From the NCBI GenBank assembly GCA_030535245.1, contig JAUNBJ010000023.1, forward strand, positions 1 through 38,340: a stretch of 38,340 nt of DNA, read 5' to 3'. Positions 21,701 to 25,954 of this stretch are shown here, in pieces (the first letter of the stretch is position 1; each line of letters opens with the position of its first letter). The translations under genes were made by a program, and so were the position numbers. The DNA comes from Planctomycetia bacterium. GTDB taxonomy: Bacteria > Planctomycetota > Planctomycetia > Pirellulales > Thermoguttaceae. The notes below the pieces were generated by a model. That model searched no databases. It saw only the letters and a list, made by a program, of their open reading frames with translations, and was not told where the DNA came from.

Positions 21701-22907
21701 GCGTGTAAAGCTCCGGATCCAGCTTGGGCGAACCTTCATCCGCACGATTAATGGGCGTTGTTTTGTCGTCTGCATTCAGGGGGCCTTCCGTACTTCGGAA
21801 GAAGTCCGGCGCGTTCGTCACCGTCGTCTTCATGTTGTTGATGGCGTTCTGGATGTTGGCCGCCGTAGCCTCCAGATTCACCTCCAGCTCCCCATTACCA
21901 TTCACCTTGTAAACCACCTGAATTTCACGCGTACAGGTCGGATACGTCACCCACGTTCCCACAAACGATGGAAGCGTCGCCATGGAATTATTCTGAACAA
22001 CCTCCGCCGTAATGATTTTCTGGATCGGATTGTCGTTGGCGTCGAGAACGGTCTCGTAGGAAACCAGATATTCGTCAGAACTGTTTACCGTCACGTTGAC
22101 GTTCTGGTAAACATGCTCCCCGTTGACGACAAAATTCTCCAACGCTTCTTTGATATTCCTGGCATTTTGCAACAGGACGCTTTCATCCGTAGCATTCTCT
22201 ACCAACTCGAAAAGATCGGAGGTATGCGTCGTCCCGTCGTCCGTTGTGTAGAGAAATTGCATGAACCCGCTAAAGTCCTCCCTCGAATCCGCGCCGGTGG
22301 TCAGTTTCAGGCTCTGCACACAGGTCGTATTGGCCGCGATGGTCAGCGTCTGGAGGTAATTTCCATCCCCAAACCGACTCGTATCAATGACAAGCCGCTG
22401 CAACTCGTCCGTCAGGTAACGGGCGTAAACGTTATCGTCCGACACCGCATTGCCGTTTTCGTCGGTGTAAAGGCCCAACGTCAATCCCGGAATTTTGTTG
22501 ATCGCGTCGTCCTGCGTAAACAGACGCGTCAGGCTCTTGGTCTCCGAGTTATACAGCCCCACATCCCCAGTACGAATTTTATACTCAATCCCGTCCTCCT
22601 CATAGGTCAGGGTTGTCGTCCCCGTGTACTGGTACACCGTATCGGTTCGGGTCCATGTCACCACGATATCCCCGTCATCGTCCACCGCAATGGCGTTTCC
22701 GTTGGTCTCCGTGCTCTGGTTCGTACTCACCGCCTGGTTGACTTGAATGTCAAAGACGGTGCTCGGCGTCACCGTCAGCAACACACGATCTTCCAGAGTG
22801 TCCAACGCCAAATGCCGCTTGAGCTGCTCCGACTTGGAAGCCTTTTTGCCCGTCTTGCCGAAATTGGAAAGAATTCCACGCAGTGAAGACATGTTGAACA
22901 ATGACAT
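3705..22907 (-). CDS. giant LEPRxLL-type secreted repeat protein with embedded S1 protease
   Basis: A 6,400-residue protein. A basic N-terminus is followed by LALDTLEDRVLLT (residues 34-46), a form of the planctomycete LEPRxLL export-associated motif. From about residue 49 to 5750 the protein is mostly repeats of roughly 50 residues of the type 'VAMDxDGDFVVTW..IYAxRY..G..EFxVNxTT'; I count at least 45 by eye. Five SbsA/Big_5-like domains lie near 1293-1435, 1916-2075, 2894-3039, 4169-4322 and 5129-5295. An S1 protease domain sits at about 4695-4950. The C-terminal part (about 5755-6400) is a set of 'YDSxGDDxLE..GxNDTA' repeats that look like calcium-binding beta-roll or helix units. The segment after residue 49 resembles the one after about 3058, so the first architecture is repeated. 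The ATG has AAGGA 8 bases upstream. It probably acts at the cell surface or outside the cell; the substrate is unknown. The frame is open throughout, with no sign of decay. Confidence 0.93.
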   Translation of the reverse strand: MSLFNMSSLRGILSNFGKTGKKASKSEQLKRHLALDTLEDRVLLTVTPSTVFDIQVNQAVSTNQSTETNGNAIAVDDDGDIVVTWTRTDTVYQYTGTTTLTYEEDGIEYKIRTGDVGLYNSETKSLTRLFTQDDAINKIPGLTLGLYTDENGNAVSDDNVYARYLTDELQRLVIDTSRFGDGNYLQTLTIAANTTCVQSLKLTTGADSREDFSGFMQFLYTTDDGTTHTSDLFELVENATDESVLLQNARNIKEALENFVVNGEHVYQNVNVTVNSSDEYLVSYETVLDANDNPIQKIITAEVVQNNSMATLPSFVGTWVTYPTCTREIQVVYKVNGNGELEVNLEATAANIQNAINNMKTTVTNAPDFFRSTEGPLNADDKTTPINRADEGSPKLDPELYTQSTIEVSVVPVELENGLIGFDVTFVNGSGKQDMPELVVKTMTVVPEAELDDYSENSVTYRKSGSYDVDGILIDDTDTVSKYYTVTTLKQNSNEFRVNSPSDDKFNRVTGIYTATAQNTAAVAMDSDGDFAITWTSEVLQTTTPGSYTDIYARTYTPKMLQQVTGYQVNDAGELEANTSSIANGLCWTATSDPFVVNSSTTGPQSNASIAVDDKGNFVIVWASNSQEESYANSIYMQRYDSDGNRVGNEVRVDYEQTREAYTPQVSISSDGKYIGVAWAWGNGLGVMPQITMKLYGVEDDGSLTTLQEAYTVGLGRTPSISFNESNQFAVAWAYQSQTGDSTLGVDCFYSQYIWENGGLTVLRDGYCVNNASQNGQSSTDTWNGDQVYPRVVLDADGDIVISYYGNAPDVSENAFGDPLTSSSIFLTMLNKYFEFDAAGNAIGTNADIYNWLYLPVVLPGNQTEVGTESTWLQFYQTPFSLFPMVILPGDVDSLITAYLANAQQNGATEDQLGRMNNILTNIMGTMSGEYIAAMFSMYDANQNETQTLYTDSIANANRDGKNASFYIDIVDMAWQSYTMTITVGGTSYDVSFMPVFTINAAGETEMDTTATATAIKTAIQTALAAEGDSWRVSDDFEGIVEVIPFDDYADVYDGTNWEYDTDFRDDDFTYHTFLVEFQGSLHDRIIEERTTSGSIAVSQVQTIQVVEGDHGYFWLQINGAAMTATTPLIYWDGNFDSMVGQVRAALTGSGYDQANFRIDSDADTLTVRITWVAGLAGQDINLVASNSAVPLNEDGTPIRTVTGTPVTRVNNRVEQNGEVLSFTSAIPRRFSALTPISSGSYGTSEYGTGIGVQPNGSFSYVWSQTDLSSLENLSLANIYIRNFRESQDNAGPQILDYYYYDGTKITDGKQLTDLTANNGLGAFIVTFSEQMLDSDALASPTNNQIAASVTNVENWILKKDGIVIENAIQSIEFGMNRSADADMQALGISTIGENKWEAIVIFNDGIDLEDGTYELIATNGMFDLNGNPLGKTGMLENGQDSSRNFNIIVGSNTSEKIGEGEFIDPATAPTPVSTASDYEGDNVTVWKNTADDRIWATISYVKWDNTDGKRTSSDEGATTFAITGAGLEVEHASVAMTEDGKFVVTWSQNDGTTDSPDWNVYFAMYDLDGSVLIDATMANSESTTPIQQRYSSVDISLTGEFVITWQSYRQDGSASWDIYAQIFNRDGEAIGLEGKTEEAGGTGKEFLVNDTTTLALDQQNPVVAIDNYGNFVIAWTALGQGEDSTANSNIVARRFVKDTTVGSTVTTAGAEYIVNDGTYTVNGTTRSWQENNQKWASIAMDADGDFVISWTSYGHDGTGNGFGATATGVNGVYAQRYDNTGATVGEQFLVNTTTENDQQKSKVSMDADGDFIIVWESYQETGDGTLIGPADNWGVYAQRYASNEKFVADTTGVYGVFGEIGGEFRVYEASLISGNQTSPGVAMTHTGDFYIAWQSDASGKMEIYRRSTDRPVDDTGSIVVEVLANTTTRKTTGVSNGTIVQSAVKTLDVVFGEQLVEDSTLAASILNLKNWDLTKDGESITNLIDHIEVVGYDQPNSDYPSGENQKDIYRIVFKQVLNEETGLMEDYILTSGQYTLTIYDDVTDLFNNYLDGNADGKNYGDYTLSFVIEQTTIEDTSISNSAFTGSNAGNTPSATVADSTSGSGNVIVWMDTTGVDENRGIWIGTPSNNGYSQNAVQVVNDATAKDASLARYEDENGDITYLVTWTQTDGTALNVYCRRFDEAFTPLGDAFQVNEDTNSENSQIAVLSDGSFIVVWEGDNGASGRDIFMREYNADGSAKGNVEVVNTTTANDQYDARITVNAAGKCLISWTGDVAGRSQIYARVLGEASDFLVSSSSNAQNYSSIGMDATGNFVVTWTEDNDVYAKRFGSDNVALPGTLGEAFVVNDTLDGTQKNSVVAMNSTGEFAIVWQSENGEDWSILRKSYVNNETYTADQGGNHQYGDHGEYSEEIEISRVSDDPCYSPNVTLDGTSGTITWQENLGEDAVIYSTLFDILPTLDEEGHADGDGTITVADGWIPVATAMDYEGDMVSVWSSGTQVKAKIDYVKWDYTNEVRGEAKQASPTSKIVTLDVGATAEFVSVAMDDAGDFVVTWSQNDGTAASPEWNIYACRFDLNGEAKGDIFRVNSTTYSQQRYSTVSMSSDGQFVIAWQAYQQDAFNTGWDIYVKKYDADGNVCSLGGRKSDYLVNSRTVGDSINQQQASVSMDAEGNFVVTWTEQTTAQESNIFGRLFQNNIAGDIFQVNTGDYDYTADGITEQSKWSNVAMGRDGNFVVTWTSRGHEDNSSKASNGVFAKMYSSSGVAYTTSFQVNTTEVNDQQLSRVAIDADGDFVISWESFQEGNNGTVAPEDATNYGVYVQRFSSDGVADGIQTRMNSSVPGNQRYANVVMTHTGDYAVTWYSDIVDGQTSNTLKRYKKWNFKRDAETNKIIDDTGNVVVRVEGVSTDDQGNEVKTTIHNGDVLDEVVKVLDVTFGEQINPDDGSLDSVLNANNWIIRKDGVVISSALFIESIEVVGYDTTDESYANNTHQKNIIRLTFNEEYLTSLSEGLANGTYEITLSERAKDVFGNMLDEDFTFTFTLATPTPESTDTESDVTPDTNYDVKVNQQYSQNQSTETNGNSIAVDDDGDIIATWTRGDNVYYYSGGTFTLTENGVEYTVKSGDVGLIQRNQDGTSTLVRLFTEMDFVTYADEMSVAGGKLNKYIDPSSTSGAQLVDYNVYARYLTDEVQRLVIDTTAAGDGNSICDLVLSTGGNCVQKVSFTSIETLSNTSTGPIYSNVTVRYNGVEASFDYYESSDIVQTYQNAAKLQGALEEIFGEDNVIVTPTSSCEFNIEFVSNKNGGTTPTSLIEIQLTDPENPDSLASTVIAGATASWVRKPVTTRTITIPYNTEGNIDLTALATMIENAFNVDSQTNYAEAPTLFRDSSAYGTSSYDRNLDADTVYVAPATSPNVVQDPIIEISVVAVEGLTEGLIGFDITFTGVSGKQDMPELVVESIREVATGDTSASPTALDTSRATNITTIKECSDEFRVNPASNDAFQWWNSTYVATDQKGASVAVDSDGNFAISWTSEAVSSELPGSSTDIYVRTFTPQMKNIVTKYEVSGGVLTATTSDRVDGTCVKANGEAFRVNDTYSGAQFKSSISMDDSGNLAVVWQSGSVESVASNGIYMKVYSYECWTEGDSDYALTNEIRVDEGSTTISQNPVVAMSPDGSYIVVAWESGNTIAYQVYVQSTDAAGNPSYTASYRNTLNVEGHFPSIAFTYDNVFSISWESESVDTNTNETTKDVYLSQFKLEVVDDAVTCTTLRDQYRVNSSSVSTTTGEYWTGDQSGSTVAMDANGNIIVSYEGSGVDTSENVAISSSRMRQLLSEYFTGLNEDLKAFVNPNNFMLTKVYYYYLQTEGTGEYYYPDLYTVNYTSKSGQTINTSGDPDAILKVILVDAQENGATDEQLGRLYAVMNNVFSLLRGESNGALFTIYDSTSTATNTVYSDSIANARRDGSNTTFYIKLDRQTGIEWTNCELYVYKDDGSYTAVTFEPVYEEIEVGEDTIARLLVNDTGTAIATALRDALFSGTSWSISSPDSSEGPVSVRVVNLEDYGYSYWDSSSLLNVTDDSNYAIYEVTFQGTLHDTAYAFRMGESTATIGDNDVTFVGNGNRIGAYTIHTGDSGTEQHDVSVGMASNGNFSFLWTSDDLTSYGVVAGQNIYTRTFTQVQDLANPLAKELWYTDSTSLEYVDSAKTLKVNSGSQSGLIVVFNEEMLNHKTITNLSSDSQNLSLVANSVTNTSNWVLVKDGTEILCDAIESVEFGMNRSADMDMQGLGITALAENKWEAVVVLKDGLELEEGSYELRLAGNVVDVNGNKIGDTAMAFTVDPGATPELPEEIDDNTYTTLDSEWVPNATASDNEGDTVTVYNDSTKGGIWATVSYTKWETSPRTRDDEGTFTFQITDDPTAQYASVAMDGSGNFVVVWQQDDGEANGGVNIHASLYDLNGVAIREDFLVNDTLDDTQCFASVAMDLDGDFVITWQSKDSLLTGHDWNIRAQRYTADGTEFNGAYEVQSLSFLEEWSGDFDLTLNVEGMDYTTDRITSSGNTYGTVAKLQAALDKLAAEINAAGGAQYTFVAKATGSTLIEIQIQVDGGSWDTELFRVDHSIGASAKSGLEVVLSKDGTKGEFMVNQTVIYDQTYASVDMDYDGNFVISWTNTYKDKTTDIYARKFYSNDYIAVENTTTIEYIRTGIDPTEMETEYASGVGIVLVQTDAGIAYGSGTVLTSGRHVLTAAHVVTDGAAALEAGNVYFRYYNSEGWHQVRIVSVSVNPEWDGVNPVGDVAILELEESLIGLVETYDINRDSTADKGATYVRYGYGLIGDPESGAIDNMDWNTLLAANHRGMNTWDAVGSDLDGTTYGGLGDNLLIYDYDSGLAKDDTLGNVLGIKNLGLGVGQEACGAHGDSGGPCIVNGLIYGICQGGFSDTSDYGTVGMDTRISYYADWIDGIVGSAAATGEFLVNTVNTTGKQTWSSVGLDADGDFVITWTSTDTCLGSSAMQVYAKQYDASANAKADEFLVTSDDDDTAEQQWSKVAVDADGDFVITWEEHNDYVYGINSEDNGDWNVWLQAYKADGSLVGDQEMVHVHEDSDQRFASVAIDACGDYIVTWNDSSEGKNSLYTRRYNRSTDYTAPELVRITTNLDASQGGTIFGDKSQLVSGEELPETLYFVFDEEMNVTTSGSLYANSVLNPKNWTISRNGTTLLNAVESITIAGYDQTGSESTYPFYQTNADGTSTIEKNIFQITFKDGTFDESGTYVITLSGQIEDEQGNKVGSTGKDTAGVDQKITFTLNSGKEDYEDIGNAEGPYDDLVNSYTDGNEKGSVVAMDADGNYVVVWERELVSTTTTSSTDDDTDGTTDDDTSGTTITYTETSQSIIVGKRFDRYGNAISDEFYVSDVLDGVQSDPSIAMDAFGNFVVSWTAKGMDTNGDGVADENEKAEYDVYARVFSPNCIPVSDSFVVSTTTDGDQSQSSVAISDDGSGFVVTWTNRGSQMNEIHAQRFNFSGSRNGSEFLVSNVNGGEMSAVGMDANDNIVVVWQYYNGIYMRKFDANNNALSGVIKVSETSANDATAPDIAMNDVGQFVVGWESSGVDGSNKAVCYRTYNSDLSAITGQMVANTATADAQYEVSVAIQRESANGNAFLVSWTSYQKPSLLGTEYTQEYSRDIFARRFNSLSTTAGSGEFLVNYYTASDEVASCVAMDAWGNGVVVWTAPDAAATGDKLSGTFVDSQGKPYTDIYSRNLLVATVPGYVSPAFHVTGSAVRKSTEFSSSKNYSALTYGGGSIATDTTPGSVTISAAKGANNLLLFQASATSSTKPAISLNGAAIELDGSYQTYTFDASTAGTTSNAVVVVGDGGEVVTQNGNTIVVTNSRYTLTILNADLLSEFTFNGTGDAQALLTTSTDGDGAIFTASGSDATLVSATTILRVTGCGAITVNSKNDKDKANVTGNSGSDTFLASESSVRMTGTGYDVSVNGFVDVYAAGGQNDTVNFTGSTSNTLTYAGGTMTFQAGATRILADSFATASFTANGATASMAAATLMLVGGSDLTATGSTVTFAGTTFDGFTQVTVNGCGGQASLYDTAASDKLVVNGSDAVLSGKAYSLTVNGFDTLAAKSENGGKDSLQVSGVAGDFVVTNDLVTVAACTFDGFDVVKLSSSQGTDTLTINGTESAESFIVSADSLTAQLKSAKYTAEGFANVSIEGNGGGDSLNAYDSAGDDLFELSPGRIAVSGSGFQYSASGIGTILASHVRGGADTVRMIDTEGQDTVAALPEWVTMVSEAGQMVTANGFENVEVTSVHSTNDTAILYDSEGDDLLEVTTTDSTQKNTKVSLSGTQFFNTLAGFSRYSAISLFGGNDTAKIYNSLFDEEDDDLLSFAGDDVKVDLAYYDEVIQGVFGE
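8055..8811 (-). other. trypsin-like (S1) serine protease domain inside the giant protein
   Basis: Residues about 4699-4951 of the giant protein. The triad is complete and correctly ordered: His4738 in LTAAHVV (codon 8694-8696), Asp4784 in GDVAIL (codon 8556-8558) and Ser4908 in GDSGGP (codon 8184-8186). The segment before the His (GSGTVLTSGRHVLTAAHVV) is typical of S1 proteases. The residue six before the Ser is Cys, not the Asp of trypsin, so trypsin specificity is not expected. The domain interrupts the repeat array, which resumes at once on the C-terminal side (TGEFLVNTVN). It may process the giant protein itself or other surface proteins; both are inferences. Confidence 0.88.
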
Positions 22908-23110
22908 AGCTCGTTTCCTTATGGTTAAACATTCCTCGAAACGTCATTAATGCGCAAAAACACCTGGGCGGATACTCCCCCCCTGGCATACGAATCAATA
23001 ATGTTTCAATTTCTTTAATCTCTTATGTACGTTGTGCTTGTAATTGGTTGATTCCGTCCGTTTCCGGGAAAAAAACCCCGGTTCTCTGCCGCGAAATGTG
23101 AGGGACTTGC

Positions 23111-24226
23111 TCACGATTTCGGTCGTATCCACCACGACGCCTGGTCACACGTAACCGCCTCGTGACAGGCTGGTTTATCCAACGTCAGCAGGGCAACTCG
23201 CCGCGATTTAGGTAAAAGACGCAGGTCAAATATCTCGGAACACCCCTGAAGGAATTGAAAAATTCCCGCAATCTGCCCACTATGAATATTCAACACCACT
23301 ACGCCGCAAAAAGGTTTCTGGTTCTTCCTCATAAAGGGAAGTCTCCCATTTTCTCCATTATTTTCACCATTTCGTGGCAGGGAAACCCCGATAATGGCGT
23401 AATCGTTCCAAAAATCCAATCCATGAACGTATCCCGGAAGCGAACAGACCACCTTCACGTCGTTGGTTCGCGGGGAAAGCACCCACAGTTCTCCGGCTCC
23501 AGAATTCAAAAACCACAAACAGCCCTTGTACCACCGCGGCGAATGCGGCATACACAAGCCCCGAAGCACCACCTGATTGGCAGGAACGTTGATTAACACG
23601 CCGGAAGTCAACAGGTTTTCTTTCCAGCCCTCCTGCGTGTTGGTCGCACCAAACGCCGTGACGTACGCCGCCTGGTTCTCCGCAATCGCCACACCGCTTA
23701 AATGACACCGATCCTCCGGAACAACCTCGCTCACGAATTCCGGCTTCCACGCAGTTTCAAAATGGTATTTGAAACTCGGACGGGCCAGACACGAAAAACG
23801 GGTGTTCACAAACAGCATCCCCTGTTTGTCGAAAGCGGTTTCCCTGGGGTAAACCTCCCCCACGTACCAACTTGCCCGCGGCAGGTAACACGAATCGTAC
23901 ACTCCCGGCGTTTGGGGGTCGTAATCGTAGGAAAGTTGCCGATTGTTCGCGTACAACGTGATCCGCTGCCGTGAGGTGATCAAAAGCTGCTCTCCATGAA
24001 CGGCCATCCCGGTCGGATAGTCGAATTGCCGATAAAAAGCGGTTATCTGTCGCCCATCCCACCCCAAAAACGCGACTTTGCCACTGGTCGGGAGCGTCAG
24101 GGCGATGCTCCCCCCGTATTGAAACATCCACTGCTGGAATCCCTCGTCCGACGAATTACGGATCACGTTCTCGTTTTCGAGGAGGGAATGCTGCTGGACA
24201 AGGTTTTCAGGATGTGCGTTGGACAT
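23111..24226 (-). CDS. TIGR03032-family protein (DUF4915-like)
   Basis: A 371-residue protein recognised by TIGR03032-type blocks: GFQQWMFQYGGSIALTLPTSGK near the N-terminus (given in part), MLFVNTRFSCLA, EDRCHLSGVAI, CMPHSPRWYKGCLWFLNSG and LPGYVHGLDFW. The pattern of short beta-rich units suggests a beta-propeller. No signal peptide or membrane segment is seen and the biochemical role of the family is unknown to me. The open frame extends to an ATG at 24340, but the extra 38 residues come from A/T-rich, intergenic-looking sequence with no counterpart in the family. I therefore chose the ATG at 24226, although neither start has a clear ribosome binding site. It sits between the giant gene (same strand, 203 bases away) and the divergent TraB-family gene. 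Confidence 0.78.
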   Translation of the reverse strand: MSNAHPENLVQQHSLLENENVIRNSSDEGFQQWMFQYGGSIALTLPTSGKVAFLGWDGRQITAFYRQFDYPTGMAVHGEQLLITSRQRITLYANNRQLSYDYDPQTPGVYDSCYLPRASWYVGEVYPRETAFDKQGMLFVNTRFSCLARPSFKYHFETAWKPEFVSEVVPEDRCHLSGVAIAENQAAYVTAFGATNTQEGWKENLLTSGVLINVPANQVVLRGLCMPHSPRWYKGCLWFLNSGAGELWVLSPRTNDVKVVCSLPGYVHGLDFWNDYAIIGVSLPRNGENNGENGRLPFMRKNQKPFCGVVVLNIHSGQIAGIFQFLQGCSEIFDLRLLPKSRRVALLTLDKPACHEAVTCDQASWWIRPKS

Positions 24227-24406
24227 TAATATATATAATAGTTGCTGGCATGTTTTCCGTGCGGAAAAGGAATGCCGATAATCGTTCCACCTATAACAAA
24301 AATAATATTTGGAGTCTATACTATAATCGGAAAATTCCATAGCAACGAATTAAAAAATTTGTTATAATCGTAAAAACAGTGAAAAAAAGTCCTGGTTTTA
24401 CCCTCA

Positions 24407-24412
24407 TATAAT
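24407..24412 (+). promoter_or_regulatory. possible -10 element of the TraB-family gene
   Basis: TATAAT 30 bases upstream of the ATG at 24443. The intergenic stretch 24227-24442 is A/T-rich and holds two more TATAAT hexamers (24322-24327 and 24363-24368), both followed by CG. No convincing -35 box was found for any of them, so which one is used is uncertain. Confidence 0.3.
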
Positions 24413-24442
24413 GACACATTTTTCTTTCAGACAGGTGAAGCG

Positions 24443-25291
24443 ATGAAAAATTGGAGATGGAGATTTACGGGTGGCATGTTGCTGGTCTGGTCGGGCATTT
24501 TGTGTGCCGGCGAATCGGAGTTCGTTCGCATCCAAAAAGACGAAAAACAGCAGCCGATAGCATTGGAAACGTCCATGATTCCGTTTCAATCGGAGGATGG
24601 CGAGGTTTCCGTGACGCTAATCGGGGCCATTCATCTGGGCGAAAAAGCGTATTATGAAAAACTGAACGAAGAATTTAAGAAATTCGATGCGGTTTTGTAC
24701 GAGATCGTCGCACCGGAGGGGAGCCGGCCGGTTTCCGAGGAAGAATGCAGCGGTTGGGTCGGCTGGTCGCAGCGGTTCTCCGGGCAACTGCTGGGGCTGA
24801 CGCACCAAATCGGGGCAATTGATTATAGTGCCAAAAACATGATTCACGCCGACATGACGCCCAAAGAATTTGACAAGGCGATGAAAGACCGCAATGAAAG
24901 TTTCCTGATCTGGTACGCACGTACGTTGGGGTACCAGACGGGGGTGGCTCCGGTGGGGATGGACGAGGAGGAGATTCGTTTTTGGCTGGTGCTGGCGTTT
25001 CCGGGGAAGCGGCTGGGGCTAAAGCGTTTGATGGCCGAGCAGATGACCGACATGGACGCGTCGATCGTGCCGGTGGAGGGAAAGGAGGGTTCGGCACTGC
25101 TCAAAGACCGAAATGACAAGGCGTTGAAAATTCTGCGAACCCAGCTCGACGCGGGAAAGAAAAACATTGCAATTTTCTACGGTGCGGCACATTTGCCCTA
25201 TTTTTCCCAGACTTTGGAAAAGGAATTTCATTTCAAGAAGCAAAAACCGGTCTGGCTGGAGGCGTGGAATTTGGTAAATTTTAACGATTAA
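24443..25291 (+). CDS. TraB/GumN-family exported protein
   Basis: A 282-residue protein with an N-terminal signal peptide (basic MKNWRWR, hydrophobic to about residue 21, likely cleavage near LCAG). The family marks are present in order: LIGAIHLG with His64 near the start, VLYEIVAP with Glu87, and IFYGAAHL with His250 near the C-terminus. This is the TraB/PrgY/GumN fold, thought to be metal-dependent and possibly proteolytic. The bacterial GumN-like members are exported. The ATG follows AGGTG. The next gene begins 77 bases later on the same strand and could be co-transcribed. Substrate unknown. Confidence 0.82.
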   Translation: MKNWRWRFTGGMLLVWSGILCAGESEFVRIQKDEKQQPIALETSMIPFQSEDGEVSVTLIGAIHLGEKAYYEKLNEEFKKFDAVLYEIVAPEGSRPVSEEECSGWVGWSQRFSGQLLGLTHQIGAIDYSAKNMIHADMTPKEFDKAMKDRNESFLIWYARTLGYQTGVAPVGMDEEEIRFWLVLAFPGKRLGLKRLMAEQMTDMDASIVPVEGKEGSALLKDRNDKALKILRTQLDAGKKNIAIFYGAAHLPYFSQTLEKEFHFKKQKPVWLEAWNLVNFND

Positions 25292-25367
25292 GTGGAATTT
25301 TACTGTTTTTCCGTTTGCGAAATTCCGATAAAGGAGATAGAGAAATCCTGTAGGAAAGGGAAAGGCC

Positions 25368-25946
25368 ATGGAATCACGGAAGTTTGTTTTTTTGGGCAGC
25401 ATTCTTTTGGGCTGTATGTCGGGAGTGATTTTGTACCTCTGCGTGACGCGTGGTCAGGAGCGTCCCACGGCGGAGGTTCCCACGGCAATTCGTGAGGTTT
25501 CGGAGCCAAAATCGGTTTCGTCGCCAGTATTGCCATCGGTGGGGAACGAGGTTTCGCCATCGGAGCTTCCCGAACTCCCCACGCTTCCCGACGCTCCGAA
25601 AGAGGAAAAAGCCGACGAGGAGGAATCGGACTGGGGCGATCTGCCCGGTTTGGATTCGGTGGGTCGCATGGCGCTTCCGGTGGAGGAAGTGGAGGAAAAG
25701 GAAGCGGAGACGGTAGCGTTTTCGATAGAAGAACCGACGTTCGTCATGGAGATCGACGCGGAGGTTCCGGCGGTACTTCCGGACATGGACGCCGAGCGTG
25801 AGATACGGGTACTTCCGCAGGAGGAGATTCAGCAGGTTTCGTACGAGGAACCGATCGTGACGGCCGCACCGGTCAAACCGAGTCGGGCAATACGCCTGGG
25901 GCCTCCGCCGCGTTCTGAAAAAAAAAAGAGTCTGTCCGTAAAGTAA
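25368..25946 (+). CDS. membrane-anchored Glu/Pro-rich protein; zero-frame part of a frameshifted secretin-like gene
   Basis: The zero frame encodes 192 residues. A hydrophobic segment at residues 6-27 could be a membrane anchor; LLGC at 13-16 also resembles a lipobox, but the hydrophobic stretch continues past the Cys. The rest is low complexity, rich in Pro, Glu, Ser and Val, with no fold visible. The ATG has a strong AGGAAAGGGAAAGG leader. The frame ends at TAA 25944-25946, just after an A10 run. A -1 shift at that run joins this frame to the secretin-like frame, giving a product of about 633 residues with the anchor at its N-terminus. The short form may be a real second product, or the gene may simply be frameshifted by mutation or sequencing error. 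Confidence 0.75.
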   Translation: MESRKFVFLGSILLGCMSGVILYLCVTRGQERPTAEVPTAIREVSEPKSVSSPVLPSVGNEVSPSELPELPTLPDAPKEEKADEEESDWGDLPGLDSVGRMALPVEEVEEKEAETVAFSIEEPTFVMEIDAEVPAVLPDMDAEREIRVLPQEEIQQVSYEEPIVTAAPVKPSRAIRLGPPPRSEKKKSLSVK

Positions 25947-25954
25947 CGCTTTAC
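25922..25954 (+). other. putative programmed -1 frameshift site (A_AAA_AAG plus hairpin)
   Basis: The A10 run (25918-25927) followed by G contains the heptamer A_AAA_AAG at 25922-25928, placed exactly in the zero-frame codon phase (AAA 25923, AAG 25926). This is the type of slippery site used in E. coli dnaX. Nine bases downstream is a 6-bp hairpin (GTAAAG 25938-25943 with CTTTAC 25949-25954). Its 5-base loop contains the zero-frame stop TAA. The -1 frame has a TGA at 25916-25918, so it opens precisely at the A run. Transcriptional slippage adding one A would give the same product. The hairpin is weak. Confidence 0.55.

Noticed and set aside
20700..22886. A 728-codon plus-strand open frame opposite the start of the giant gene
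   Set aside because: Same cause: antisense to the LEPRxLL N-terminal region and repeats; no domain and no ribosome binding site seen.
23064..23081. CCGGG/CCCGG hairpin with a poly-A/T loop after the TIGR03032-like gene
   Set aside because: The T run is in the loop and not after the stem, so it does not have terminator geometry.
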